This document shows, in pieces, positions 45,271 to 54,873 of a DNA stretch of 64,000 bases. Location: assembly GCA_029263855.1 (NCBI GenBank), contig JAJUFC010000002.1, forward strand, positions 280,001 to 344,000, given 5' to 3'. Both the position numbers and the translations under genes were made by a program. How positions within the stretch are numbered: the first letter of the stretch is position 1; every line of letters begins with the position of its first letter. The notes under the pieces are model-generated. The model ran no database searches. It was not told the DNA's origin and saw only the letters and a program-made list of their open reading frames with translations. Source of the stretch: Candidatus Thermochlorobacteriaceae bacterium (GTDB taxonomy: Bacteria; Bacteroidota; Chlorobiia; Chlorobiales; Thermochlorobacteraceae).

Positions 45271-48200
45271 TCAATTTGATTGACTTTTTTCGAGCGCGTC
45301 GTAGTAGCGTCGGATAAGCCGCTCATAGTCATCGGCGAAGCCTTGCGATTTCATTCGGTTTAATCCGTCTTGAATCGGATTGCGGGTCTGCTCGCTGGTG
45401 AGTTCCGACGGAGAGGATTTGAAGAAATCTTTTCCTGATTTGGCTTCGCGTTTTTCTTCTTGCTCGCGCTTTTGAAGGGCTTTGCTCGATTCCAACATTC
45501 GCGAGAGAATTTGCTGTTGGCGTTTTTTGAGTTCGGGCGAAAGGTCTTGGCGTTCCAACTGTTCGGCGGCTTTTTCCATTTCTTCGGCGAGTTTATCGAG
45601 GTTGCCGAGCAGGTCGGATTTTTCGCCTTTGGCTTTTTGTTCGGCTTGTTTTTTGGCGAGTTGTTGGAGTTGTTGTTGAATCATGCGTTGTTGCGCGGCA
45701 AGTTGAGCAAGTCGCGCGGCGCGCTCTTGCGGCGATTGACCTTGCCCTTCGCCGAAGAGCGATTCAGTTTGTTGATTGACGTTGCCTTGACGTTGCGAGA
45801 GTCCTTCCATTTCTTCGCCGCCATCGCCACCTTCGCCTGGTTGCGGCGCGCCTTGTTGCCCCATCATTTGCGCCATCGCGTTTGCGGCTTGATTGCCAAA
45901 TTCGTTCAGGAGCGCCATCGCGTCGTTCATTCGTTGCGCGGCGACGAGCGCGTTGCGCTGGTCGAGCAAGTCAATCGCCGCGTTCATTTCGGCTTCCGCT
46001 TTTTGAAGTTGCGACGACATCGATTGACGCAGTTCCGACGACTTCTTGCCGATTTGTGAAACTTCTTGTTGGAGTTGTTGAAGCAGTTCTTTGATGTCGT
46101 TTTGCTCGGTCATTTTGTCTCGCAACGCATCGGCGTTTTGAATGGATTGTTTTTTTCGCAAGTCTTCCATCAACGCTTCTTGTTCTTGCGAGAGCGCGAG
46201 GGCGGATTGCGTCGCGTTTTGCAAGGCTTGTAGAATTTCTTGCTTTTTCTGTCGCCTCATTTCTTGGCGCATTTCCGCGAGGCTTTGCTTTTGCGACTGC
46301 ATTTTTTCTTTCGCTTGTTGCTGCTTAGCGGCGGCTTGTTGCGGATTTGATTGAGCAAGTTCTTTTGAAGCGTCTTGCAAATCTTTCTGCAAGTTATCCT
46401 CGCTTCGTTCTTCTTTGAGTTTGGAGAGTTCCTCTATCGGTAGTTGTTCGGCTTTCGGATTTTTTTCCATCTGCTCCGAAAGTTCTTTCAGCTGCTCATC
46501 GAGTTTTCGTTCTTCTTTGGCGAGGGCTTCTTGCTGTTTTTTGAGTTCATCAAGTTTTTCTTTGTTCTGCGGGTTGGCTTGTTTAGTTTCTTGTTGGAGA
46601 TTGTCTTGCTTCTGCGTCATTTCGTCCAATCGCTTCATCGCTTCGTCCATTTTGCGCTCGAGTTGCATTCGTTCAAGCAGTTCTTTGGCGCGCTCCATTT
46701 TTTTTTGGAACTCTTGTTCGTTGAACTCCAAGTTTTTGAGGGCGTCGCGAAGTTGCTGTTCGTTAAGTTGCTTTAAGGCTTCTTCCATCTTGCGCTGTGC
46801 TTCTTGCAGTTCGGGCGATTTCATCTCTTCAATCATTTGTCGGATTTCTTCATACTTCTGCAAGGTTTCTTCGGAGACGAGCGAGCGGTCTTTCATTTTC
46901 TCGAGCAGTTCCGACATCGATTGCTCGACCGCTTCGAGTTGCTCTTGAAGTTGTTTTTGCTTTTCGGTTGCGAGTTCCATCGCTTTGCGGTCTTGCCAAT
47001 CGGAGCGCGGCTTTTGGCGGAGTTCATTTTGGATTCGCTCTAATTCTTCTTGAATGGATTTGGTCTCCTCGAGTTTTTTGTCGAGTTCGTTCAAAATTTC
47101 TTTTTCTTCTTTTTGCACATCGGCGAAGAGTTCGTCGAGCGTAGGCAAGCGGAGTTTGTAGAGGTCGGTGCGCGCGGGTTTGAAGCCGGAGACGGCATCG
47201 TTATCACGCACTTCGGCGTAAAACTCGATTTCGTCGCCTGCGGAAATGTTTTGCTCGAGCAAGTTCCACTCGTAGAAAATGCCGCGCTCTATGCCGCCTT
47301 CGCCCGTTTGAACCGCGTCGTTCATGGCTACTTCAATTCTTCGGAAGGCATCTTCAAGTTGTTTGAAGTTCGATTTTGCAACGCGGTAATGCAGTCCGAG
47401 CGAGGAAAATCCGAAGTCATCACGAATGAGCATGGCGAGTGGCAAGCGCAAATTTTCAGGCAGGTCGACTTGCTTTTGTGCAGGCTGAACGAAGCGAATT
47501 TGCGGCGGCTCATCGGGCAGGACGCGCAAGCGATACTCCGCGCCCTTGTCGGAAACGATGCCTGACGTATCCGACAGTTCAAATCGATACGCGAAATCGT
47601 CTTTGAGCGCGAAGTCAAAAAACGCGGAATCGTTTTGAACGCGCATTTCAAGTGCGAGGGTATCGTTTGCAATCAATGTGGCACGGCGAAGTGGCTTTGA
47701 TGATTTCATTACGATTGAGAGGCGCGAACCTTTGAGCGCGCTTGCGTCGCCGAAATTGGCTTCCAACGCTTGCGCGGCAAGGCGGCTGTATCGCGGCGGC
47801 TCAATGGAGACTTGAAAACTGGCGACGCGCGGACGATCGATAATCACGAGCCGATGCCTTTCGGATTGAATCGGCTTGGAGAGCTCGGAAAATTCGGCGA
47901 AGTAGGCAAGCGGCTTTTCGGGCGCGCGCAGTTTGTAAGCGAATGTGCCCGAACTATCGCGAAACATTTTTGCCTCTTGAAGTTCAAATCCGTTTTCGTC
48001 GAGAAACTTGACCGACAGGCGACGCACGTCAAACATCTCGTTGGAATCCGTTGGCACAATCGCAAATTTCAACTCCGCGTCTTTGCCTTTGGTGAGCGAG
48101 ATGTCTTTTGAAAGCGAGACGATTTGAAACGGCGGCGGCGGCGTAAAGTCTTGATTGAACGCCACCACGCGAGCGAGCGACGCGCCCAGCGGCGAGAGCG

Positions 48201-48693
48201 TTAAGATGATTGCGCCCGCTACCACAAACAGCGGCGTTGCGACAAGCCACTTTTTTGAATCTTCAAACGTAATCGCGTCGCTGAAATTGAGCGGCGTTGC
48301 GAGTTCCGACGCTCTGCGCAGTTCGGCAAGAGCAAACGGATTTTCAGGCGACGCTCGATAGATTTGCATCGCGTTCAGAAGTCTATCGCGCAATTCGGGG
48401 AAGGCTTCGCCCATCGTCTTCGCCATCGCGTCAGGATTGAATCGGCGCGCCACGAGCGGCTTGGCGAGCAGAACTATCGCGCCGCCCACAAACGCGAGAA
48501 GCGCGAAAGCGAACAACCCAAATCGCCACGCGCTCGAGAGGCGAAACGCCCACTCCACCGTTGCGACGAGCGTCAATGCGCCCAGCGTCAATGCGATGAC
48601 TTGGCACGCGCCCACAAGCGCGGTTTTCAGTTGCGCTTTTTGATGAACGGCGCGTAGCCTTGCAAGCAGTTGGTCGTAGGTTGGGTTGGTCAT
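45271..48693 (-). CDS. Large membrane-anchored coiled-coil protein, DUF4175-type
   Basis: 1140 residues from ATG 48693 (MTNPTYDQLLARL). The N-terminus has two membrane helices (about 30-80) and a third near residue 150; a beta-rich region follows to about residue 500. The remaining half is almost pure charged/glutamine-rich coiled coil (QEELERIQNELRQK, MLEKMKDRSLV, QQQLQQLAKKQAEQKAKG). The layout is that of DUF4175 proteins in Bacteroidota/Chlorobiota. No catalytic motif. It overlaps the methyltransferase stop by 4 bases, so expression may be coupled. Confidence 0.85.
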   Translation of the reverse strand: MTNPTYDQLLARLRAVHQKAQLKTALVGACQVIALTLGALTLVATVEWAFRLSSAWRFGLFAFALLAFVGGAIVLLAKPLVARRFNPDAMAKTMGEAFPELRDRLLNAMQIYRASPENPFALAELRRASELATPLNFSDAITFEDSKKWLVATPLFVVAGAIILTLSPLGASLARVVAFNQDFTPPPPFQIVSLSKDISLTKGKDAELKFAIVPTDSNEMFDVRRLSVKFLDENGFELQEAKMFRDSSGTFAYKLRAPEKPLAYFAEFSELSKPIQSERHRLVIIDRPRVASFQVSIEPPRYSRLAAQALEANFGDASALKGSRLSIVMKSSKPLRRATLIANDTLALEMRVQNDSAFFDFALKDDFAYRFELSDTSGIVSDKGAEYRLRVLPDEPPQIRFVQPAQKQVDLPENLRLPLAMLIRDDFGFSSLGLHYRVAKSNFKQLEDAFRRIEVAMNDAVQTGEGGIERGIFYEWNLLEQNISAGDEIEFYAEVRDNDAVSGFKPARTDLYKLRLPTLDELFADVQKEEKEILNELDKKLEETKSIQEELERIQNELRQKPRSDWQDRKAMELATEKQKQLQEQLEAVEQSMSELLEKMKDRSLVSEETLQKYEEIRQMIEEMKSPELQEAQRKMEEALKQLNEQQLRDALKNLEFNEQEFQKKMERAKELLERMQLERKMDEAMKRLDEMTQKQDNLQQETKQANPQNKEKLDELKKQQEALAKEERKLDEQLKELSEQMEKNPKAEQLPIEELSKLKEERSEDNLQKDLQDASKELAQSNPQQAAAKQQQAKEKMQSQKQSLAEMRQEMRRQKKQEILQALQNATQSALALSQEQEALMEDLRKKQSIQNADALRDKMTEQNDIKELLQQLQQEVSQIGKKSSELRQSMSSQLQKAEAEMNAAIDLLDQRNALVAAQRMNDAMALLNEFGNQAANAMAQMMGQQGAPQPGEGGDGGEEMEGLSQRQGNVNQQTESLFGEGQGQSPQERAARLAQLAAQQRMIQQQLQQLAKKQAEQKAKGEKSDLLGNLDKLAEEMEKAAEQLERQDLSPELKKRQQQILSRMLESSKALQKREQEEKREAKSGKDFFKSSPSELTSEQTRNPIQDGLNRMKSQGFADDYERLIRRYYDALEKSQSN

Positions 48694-49802
48694 TTTTTCA
48701 GTAGAAATAGGTATTCGCAATGCTTATCAGTCGCATTGACCCATTCATTTGTCCATCGCATTCCGCTCATTACATTTTGCTTATATCCGATTTCCAACGC
48801 TTTCAGAATTTTTCCTGACGATGCAAGCATTTCCAAAAGTTCCTTCTTCGTTGCCCTTCCACCCGAACTATACGAAAGCAAGATGTATTGCGCATTTGTT
48901 TGTTCAATTAAATTTTTGATGGCTTGCATCGCGATGAATTTTCCTGATTCATCTTTTCGGAATTCTTCAAAAATTGACGAGGCGACTTCATCTCTTGAAT
49001 CTTCTCGACGATTCGCTTTCCCAAAAACTCTTGCCTTATCATTCTTGACGACGCTGGTCCAGATGTGGTAATATGAGGCATAACGCACTCGGCTCGGCGG
49101 CATTTTATCGTTGTTTGAGCCATATGGCGGGTCATAGTAGGCAAGGTCAAATTGCCGATTGGCAATCGCGGAAAACACGTCGCCTTTAAGCACTTCATTT
49201 TTTCCTTCGCTGATGAACAGCGATGGCACTCTCAAACGCAAATCGTTGTAGGAGCGCGCTGACCATCCCGCTAAATACGAAACATAATGTCCCAATGTGT
49301 TATCAACGGCATCAAGCGCCAGAATCAGGCTTGTAATCGCGACGCTTTTTTCAATTTCGTTCAAGTTTAGTCTGTCAATTTCATCGCGAATGGCGTCGCA
49401 CTTTCTTGTGTTCTTTCGTTGAAACGGTTTTTTCGCCTTCTCGCTTGGGTCTCCGCCGTAGTGTTCCGTGAACCATCCATCATAGCCTTGAAGCGAATTC
49501 AGATGGTCTATCAAATTTTGGTAATGAGATTTCGGGTAGCGATTCAAAAGGTATGCTTTGCCAAACGCTTCTGACCATTCAGAAATGTCGTTTGCGATGA
49601 CGTTGAATCCATTTCGCGCAAATGCTTGGCTGACGCGCGTCGTGCCGCTGAACCCGTCAAAAATGTCTCGAACGTTCAACCCAGCGATAGCATCAAGAAT
49701 GTGCGGAATCAATTTCAATTTTGAACCTGCATACTTAATGCCTTCCGTTTCAGGAGCAATTAGTTTGGGATTCCCGAATAATTCTTCTTGAACAAGTTTC
49801 AT
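48690..49802 (-). CDS. DNA adenine methyltransferase, D12 class (restriction-modification)
   Basis: 370 residues. AdoMet motif I DIFDGFSGTTRVSQAF and catalytic motif IV AYYDPPYG are both visible; the order (AdoMet motif first, DPPY later) fits D12-type alpha N6-adenine methyltransferases. Recognition sequence cannot be predicted. It overlaps the upstream endonuclease gene by 4 bases. The pair is more AT-rich than the flanking genes, as expected for a transferred restriction system. Confidence 0.9.
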   Translation of the reverse strand: MKLVQEELFGNPKLIAPETEGIKYAGSKLKLIPHILDAIAGLNVRDIFDGFSGTTRVSQAFARNGFNVIANDISEWSEAFGKAYLLNRYPKSHYQNLIDHLNSLQGYDGWFTEHYGGDPSEKAKKPFQRKNTRKCDAIRDEIDRLNLNEIEKSVAITSLILALDAVDNTLGHYVSYLAGWSARSYNDLRLRVPSLFISEGKNEVLKGDVFSAIANRQFDLAYYDPPYGSNNDKMPPSRVRYASYYHIWTSVVKNDKARVFGKANRREDSRDEVASSIFEEFRKDESGKFIAMQAIKNLIEQTNAQYILLSYSSGGRATKKELLEMLASSGKILKALEIGYKQNVMSGMRWTNEWVNATDKHCEYLFLLKK

Positions 49803-50626
49803 TGCTGTCTCAAACGGTCAATGTCGTTCTCTAAAATTTTTAAGGCTTCTTTGTGCCCCGCTTCCGACGCAACAAGCGCGCAACTAAACAATCGAACCAA
49901 TGTTTGACTTTCAGAATAATCTATCCAATCGCTTGTGAGCGAATCGAAGTACTCAATCGCGTGTTTGGTGTGCGTCCAAAGCCCACGTTGTAGCGCATTC
50001 GCGGTTGCGTTGCCGTATCGCACTTCGCAGATGTAACGTTCTTTATGATCCAAAAACAAAAAAATCGGATGTTTTCTTCCTCTTCCTTCCTCTACTTTGA
50101 CGATTTTTCTTGTGTTCCGCTTTGCGCGCTCTTGGTCAAAAACCATAATGTTGCACTTCTTTGCCTTCTCATCATAAATGAGCGGCAATATGTTCATTGA
50201 GCCAAATTCTGAAAACGCTTCTGATGCGAAGATTGCCTCTATGTCTTTTCTTGCGCTGATTTCATCTGCCTCAAACCCCATCAGAAATGGAAACATCTTG
50301 AAATTTTTGTCTGTAGAAAGTTGTAGCGGGCCATCTCCATATGCTTTTAAGCTAACTGCAAACTCCTCATTAGTGATTTCGTTGACAATTAAAATATCTT
50401 CCTCGCTTTCTTTCGCTCTAAAACGCGCTTTGCCCACATGCGCGCTTTTATAGTCATACATGAATTGATTGATGAATTCGCAGATGCCGATTTCCGCCAA
50501 GTCTCCATGCGTTTTGTTTCCAATCAATCGCATCGTAAAAATGTTGGACAGCGTCGTAACGATTAGATGTGGCTTTTTCTGCGCCAGCAACTTAAATCGA
50601 GTTTGAAATTCTTTGTAAGGTTTCAT
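49799..50626 (-). CDS. Probable type II restriction endonuclease
   Basis: 275 residues from ATG 50626 (MKPYKEFQTRF). A likely PD-(D/E)XK centre is ESEEDILIVN followed by EFAVSLKAYGDG (acidic residue, then S-L-K), preceded by the helical GDLAEIGICEFINQF, which carries a possible additional catalytic glutamate. Identification as the cognate nuclease rests mainly on its coupling to the adenine methyltransferase (4-base overlap). AT-rich relative to neighbours. The longer frame to 50686 runs into tsaD and is not used. Confidence 0.8.
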   Translation of the reverse strand: MKPYKEFQTRFKLLAQKKPHLIVTTLSNIFTMRLIGNKTHGDLAEIGICEFINQFMYDYKSAHVGKARFRAKESEEDILIVNEITNEEFAVSLKAYGDGPLQLSTDKNFKMFPFLMGFEADEISARKDIEAIFASEAFSEFGSMNILPLIYDEKAKKCNIMVFDQERAKRNTRKIVKVEEGRGRKHPIFLFLDHKERYICEVRYGNATANALQRGLWTHTKHAIEYFDSLTSDWIDYSESQTLVRLFSCALVASEAGHKEALKILENDIDRLRQQ

Positions 50627-50633
50627 CTTTATT

Positions 50634-51644
50634 TCACCCTTGAAACGCCGCAAACGCGGGATAGTCGTAGCGCAAAGCGCGCTCAATCAATCCGCGCTCG
50701 GCTTTCAGTCTCGCCAGCGTGGCAATCATCGCCGCGTTGTCGGTCGAGTAAATCGGCTTTGGAATATGCAGCGCGATGCCTTTGCCAGAGCAGGCGTGTT
50801 CGAACTTTCGGCGCAGTTCGGAGTTCGCGCTCACGCCGCCTGCTACGGAAATCGTCTTGACGCCGAATTTTTCCGCCGCTTGAATCGTCTTCAAGACCAA
50901 GACCGACGTAATCGCGTTTTGAATCGAGGCGCAGAGGTCGGCGCGATGCGCTTCAATGAACGCGGGCGTTTGTTTGGCAAGATAGGTTTGAACGGACGTT
51001 TTCAATCCTGAAAAACTGAAATCGAAGTTCTCGTCGTAGCCTTTGGTGAGGGCTTGCGGAAACTTCTGAAAATTCGGGTTACCTTGCCGCGCAAGTTTAT
51101 CCATTGTGGGACCGGCAGGGTAGGGCAGTCCAAGCATTTTGCCCGTTTTGTCGAAGGCTTCGCCAGCCGCGTCGTCGATGGTGCGCCCAATGATGCGGTA
51201 TGATAAATCGTCTTGAACGAGCGCAAGGAGCGTATGCCCGCCCGACACCGTCAGCGACACAAACGGAAAGTTTGGGTATGGGGCTTCAATGAAATTTGAG
51301 AAGATGTGCGCTTCAATGTGATTGATGGGCACAAACGGTTTTTGGAGGGCGAAGGCAAAGGCTTCGGCGAAGTTGAGTCCAACCAATACTGCGCCGATAA
51401 GTCCCGGTCCCGCAGTTGCGGCAACGATATCGAGGTCGGATTTTTTTATATTCGCCTCTTCCAATGCGCGTTGCACCACCGAGACGATGAGCCGCTCGTG
51501 CTCACGTGAGGCAATTTCAGGCACTACACCGCCAAACTCGCGATGCGCAAGGTGCGACGAAATGATGTTGGACGCCACCATGTTGCCTTTAAGCACTGCC
51601 GCAGATGTGTCGTCGCAACTGGATTCAATACCAAGAATGTTCAT
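50634..51644 (-). CDS. tsaD: tRNA N6-threonylcarbamoyladenosine transferase TsaD
   Basis: 336 residues. Metal-binding HIEAH (in [14 protein letters not shown]), N-terminal [13 protein letters not shown], and [11 protein letters not shown] are diagnostic. Transfers threonylcarbamoyl to A37 of ANN-reading tRNAs. Its stop is only 7 bases before the endonuclease start codon, so the restriction genes were inserted right behind it and may use its transcript. Confidence 0.97.
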   Translation of the reverse strand: MNILGIESSCDDTSAAVLKGNMVASNIISSHLAHREFGGVVPEIASREHERLIVSVVQRALEEANIKKSDLDIVAATAGPGLIGAVLVGLNFAEAFAFALQKPFVPINHIEAHIFSNFIEAPYPNFPFVSLTVSGGHTLLALVQDDLSYRIIGRTIDDAAGEAFDKTGKMLGLPYPAGPTMDKLARQGNPNFQKFPQALTKGYDENFDFSFSGLKTSVQTYLAKQTPAFIEAHRADLCASIQNAITSVLVLKTIQAAEKFGVKTISVAGGVSANSELRRKFEHACSGKGIALHIPKPIYSTDNAAMIATLARLKAERGLIERALRYDYPAFAAFQG

Positions 51645-51661
51645 TTTAATTTTGGCTTAAT

Positions 51662-51904
51662 ATGTCGTCAGACAATCAAAATAAGAAAGGCGCTCAACCC
51701 GTTCCGAAATTTTCGCGCATTCTTCTCTTCCTGATCGGAATGAACCTTGCGATTCTCTTCGCGCCGCGCATTGGAATCATTCACGGTGTCTTGAACGTCA
51801 ATCCGCTTTTGTCGCTCGTTTTGACCGTCAGCGGAATTGCCTTGCTCATTTGGGCGTTCAGCACGATGTATTATGTTCCCGGGGAGGAGAATAAAAACCG
51901 ATAA
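51662..51904 (+). CDS. Small two-helix membrane protein
   Basis: 80 residues: a charged N-terminus, two hydrophobic helices (ILLFLIGMNLAILFAP and PLLSLVLTVSGIALLIWAF) and a short polar tail. No family recognised. It is divergent from tsaD by 17 bases and is followed 6 bases later by the MoxR gene, so it heads that operon. Confidence 0.65.
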   Translation: MSSDNQNKKGAQPVPKFSRILLFLIGMNLAILFAPRIGIIHGVLNVNPLLSLVLTVSGIALLIWAFSTMYYVPGEENKNR

Positions 51905-51910
51905 TCTTCA

Positions 51911-52948
51911 ATGCGCTCACAGGGCGCGCCAACCATCACCATATCATCAATGCTCGATACATTCAACATCGAAGAACTCAACGCGCGAATCCGCGCTGAA
52001 TCCAGTTTCATTGAAAAAATCCGAACCGAAGTCGCCAAAGTTGTGGTCGGTCAGCCATATGTGGTTGACCGCCTGTTGATTGGACTGCTTGCCAACGGAC
52101 ACATTTTGCTCGAGGGCGTGCCGGGACTCGCGAAAACGCTCACGGTCAGTTCGCTCGCCAAAGCGCTCAATCTCAAATTTCAGCGCATTCAATTCACGCC
52201 CGACCTTCTGCCCGCCGACCTTTTGGGAACGATGATTTACAACCAAAAGACGATGGAATTTACGACGAAGAAAGGTCCGATTTTCGCCAACATCATTCTT
52301 GCTGATGAAATCAACCGCTCGCCCGCCAAAGTGCAATCCGCCTTGCTCGAGGCGATGGCGGAAAAACAAGTAACCATCGGCGACCAAACCTACAAATTGG
52401 ACAATCCTTTTTTGGTGCTGGCGACGCAAAACCCTGTCGAGCAAGAAGGCACATATCCTTTGCCCGAAGCGCAAGTCGACCGCTTTATGATGAAGCTCAA
52501 AGTCGGCTATCCCACGCCCGAAGAGGAGTTGGAGATTATGCGCCGACAAGCCCGAACCGAGAAGAGCGACCCGATTCAGCCATGCGTTACGCTCGAAGAA
52601 ATTCTGCGTGCGCGTAAAGTCGTCAATGATGTGTATTTAGACCCGAAAGTTGAGAAGTATATCGTCGACATCGTCTTCGCCACGCGAGAGCCGTTGAACT
52701 ACGGACTTAACGAACTTCGCAACTTCATCGCCTACGGCGCCTCGCCGCGCGCCACAATCAATCTCAACCTTGCCGCGCGCGCCAACGCATTTTTGAACCG
52801 ACGCGGCTACACTACGCCCGAAGACGTCAAAACGATTGCTTACGACGTGCTTCGCCATCGCATCATTCCGACCTACGAAGCCGAAGCCGAAAACATTACG
52901 CCCGAAGATATTGTGCGCAAAGTCTTGAATGCGGTCAATGTGCCTTAA
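51911..52948 (+). CDS. MoxR-family AAA+ ATPase
   Basis: 345 residues. Walker A GVPGLAKT, Walker B LADEINRSPAKVQSALLEAM, sensor region VLATQNPVEQEGTYPLPEAQVDRFMMKL: the full MoxR set. MoxR ATPases act as chaperones for VWA-domain partners, here the downstream Bat proteins. The start may be ATG 51911 or 51950 (MLDTFNIEEL). Confidence 0.95.
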   Translation: MRSQGAPTITISSMLDTFNIEELNARIRAESSFIEKIRTEVAKVVVGQPYVVDRLLIGLLANGHILLEGVPGLAKTLTVSSLAKALNLKFQRIQFTPDLLPADLLGTMIYNQKTMEFTTKKGPIFANIILADEINRSPAKVQSALLEAMAEKQVTIGDQTYKLDNPFLVLATQNPVEQEGTYPLPEAQVDRFMMKLKVGYPTPEEELEIMRRQARTEKSDPIQPCVTLEEILRARKVVNDVYLDPKVEKYIVDIVFATREPLNYGLNELRNFIAYGASPRATINLNLAARANAFLNRRGYTTPEDVKTIAYDVLRHRIIPTYEAEAENITPEDIVRKVLNAVNVP

Positions 52949-52994
52949 TGTGTTCCTTTATAAGGTATCTTAACTCGCCTTTACCTTGAACGAT

Positions 52995-53879
52995 ATGTCG
53001 AAGCCAGACCTCAAAGAAGTTTTCAAGAAAATCCGCCAATTAGAAATTCGCACGCGCGGTGTGGTCAATAACATTTTCGGCGGCGAGTATCACTCGGCGT
53101 TCAAAGGCAAGGGAATGGAGTTCGCCGAAGTGCGTGAGTATCAATACGGCGACGATGTGCGCGCCATCGATTGGAACGTAACATCGCGCAAAGACGACGT
53201 GTTCATCAAAGTCTTCGAGGAAGAGCGCGAACAAACCTTGATGATTCTCTTCGATGGGTCGGGGTCAGGCTTCTTCGGCACGCACAAGCAGTTCAAGCGC
53301 GATTACGCCGCTGAAATTTGCGCCACGCTCGCGTTCAGCGCGACGAAGAACAACGACAAAGTTGGGCTGATTATCTTCACCGACCAAGTCGAGCTGTTCA
53401 TTCCGCCGCGCAAGGGCAGAACGCACGTGCTTCGAATCCTGCGCGAAATTTTTTACTTCGAGCCGAAAAGCAAAGGCACGAGCGTCGCAACCGCCGTCGA
53501 GTTTGCTTCGCGCATTCTCAAACGCAAAGCGATTGTTTTTCTCGTGAGCGACTTGATGGATTCCGACTACGAAAAGCCGCTTCGAATGATGAACCAAAAA
53601 CACGATTTCGTCGTCATTCAAATCACCGACAAATCCGAATTCGAACTGCCCGCCGTCGGCTTGCTCGAGTTGCAAGACGCGGAAACGGGCGAGCATTTCA
53701 TCGCCGATACTTTCGATGAGCAATTCCGCTTCAACTATGCCAAGCGAATGGAAGAACTTCAACAGCGACGCAAAACCACGCTTCAAAAATTGCAAGTCGA
53801 CATGGTGAGCGTCTCGACCGATGAATCCTACATTCGTCCGCTCGCCGCATTTTTCAAACAACGCGAACTTCGTCGATAA
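52995..53879 (+). CDS. DUF58-domain protein (VWA-like) of the MoxR/Bat operon
   Basis: 294 residues from ATG 52995; a TTG at 52986 is in frame but less likely. The DUF58 signature YQYGDDVRAIDWNVTSRKDDVFIKVFEEERE is followed by a VWA fold with LFDGSGSGFFG as metal-site loop. Lies between MoxR and the Bat genes, the standard arrangement of the aerotolerance locus. Confidence 0.93.
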   Translation: MSKPDLKEVFKKIRQLEIRTRGVVNNIFGGEYHSAFKGKGMEFAEVREYQYGDDVRAIDWNVTSRKDDVFIKVFEEEREQTLMILFDGSGSGFFGTHKQFKRDYAAEICATLAFSATKNNDKVGLIIFTDQVELFIPPRKGRTHVLRILREIFYFEPKSKGTSVATAVEFASRILKRKAIVFLVSDLMDSDYEKPLRMMNQKHDFVVIQITDKSEFELPAVGLLELQDAETGEHFIADTFDEQFRFNYAKRMEELQQRRKTTLQKLQVDMVSVSTDESYIRPLAAFFKQRELRR

Positions 53880-53890
53880 CCCTTCAACGC

Positions 53891-54850
53891 ATGAAAAAGT
53901 CAGTGTTTGTTTTTCTTTTCAGTTGTTCATTGCTTATCGCCCCTGTCGCAACCGTTGCACAACAAGCCAAAGCCTCTGTCGAAATCACGCCCGACACTTG
54001 CCTCATCGGCGATAATGTGTTTTACTTGCTTTCCATCACGCACGACGAAACGCAACTCTTCTCGCTTCCTTCCGATACCGATGAAGTCGCCTTCTATCCG
54101 TTTGAAATTCGCTCACGAAAAAAAATTTTTGAAGAAGAACAAGACGGTTTCACAACCGAGCGTTGGCAATACACGCTCACCATTTTTGATACAGGCGCGC
54201 AAATCATTCCGCCGCTCGACTTGCGGTGTGTTCAAATCGGCAAATCCGACTCATCGGAAACCGTTTTGAAATTAGACTCCAAGACGATTTACGTGCGCTC
54301 CGTGCTCGACACTACTGTCAAAGACATCGCCGACATCAAGCCGCTTCAAACGCTCCCGCTGCCTGCGTGGGTTTATGTTGCCATTGCCGTCGCGCTTTTG
54401 CTCATCATCGGCGGCGGCTATTGGCTCTTCAAAGTTTGGCAGAAACATCGCCAAGCCGAAAAGCCAAAACCTGTTGTGCCTGAAAAACCGCCGTATCAAA
54501 TCGCGCTCGAGAAACTTGCCGCGCTCGACGCCTATCCGCTCGAGACGCAAGACGATTTCAAAAAATTTTATAGCGACCTTTCCGACATTTTGCGCGAATT
54601 TATCGAGCGGTATTATCGTATTCCCGCTTTGGAACAAATCACGTCCGAAATTCTCTATTCGCTTCGCACGAAATTGAGTTCAGAACAGACTGAAACCTAT
54701 CGGCAAGTGTTTGAACGCGCCGACCTTGTCAAGTTCGCCAAGTTTTATCCGAGTAAAATTGAAGCGCGAGAAAGTTTAAGCCTTTCAAAGGCGATTATTG
54801 AAGACGCCACGCCAAAACTTGAACCATCAGCAACGGCATCTAAACTCTAA
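53891..54850 (+). CDS. BatD-like membrane-anchored protein
   Basis: 319 residues: signal peptide (MKKSVFVFLFSCSLLIAPVATVAQ), a beta-rich extracytoplasmic domain (CLIGDNVFYLLSITHDE...), one membrane helix (VYVAIAVALLLIIGGGYWLF, ~residue 165) and a cytoplasmic helical domain of ~130 residues. Layout matches small BatD/DUF4381-type proteins in MoxR operons. Exact subfamily uncertain. Confidence 0.75.
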   Translation: MKKSVFVFLFSCSLLIAPVATVAQQAKASVEITPDTCLIGDNVFYLLSITHDETQLFSLPSDTDEVAFYPFEIRSRKKIFEEEQDGFTTERWQYTLTIFDTGAQIIPPLDLRCVQIGKSDSSETVLKLDSKTIYVRSVLDTTVKDIADIKPLQTLPLPAWVYVAIAVALLLIIGGGYWLFKVWQKHRQAEKPKPVVPEKPPYQIALEKLAALDAYPLETQDDFKKFYSDLSDILREFIERYYRIPALEQITSEILYSLRTKLSSEQTETYRQVFERADLVKFAKFYPSKIEARESLSLSKAIIEDATPKLEPSATASKL

Positions 54851-54873
54851 CTTCTTAAACCCAACACTCGTTT

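Noticed and set aside
45249-45275. GTCAA-N5-TTGAC near the DUF4175 gene end as a third copy of the regulator site
   Set aside because: Half-site and spacing differ from AAATGAC-N8-GTCATTT and no -7-like box follows at 20 bases; it overlaps the coding end.
42554-48111. Long plus-strand open frames over the kinase and DUF4175 genes
   Set aside because: They are complements of biased coding sequence; the proteins are low-complexity mirror products without domain motifs.
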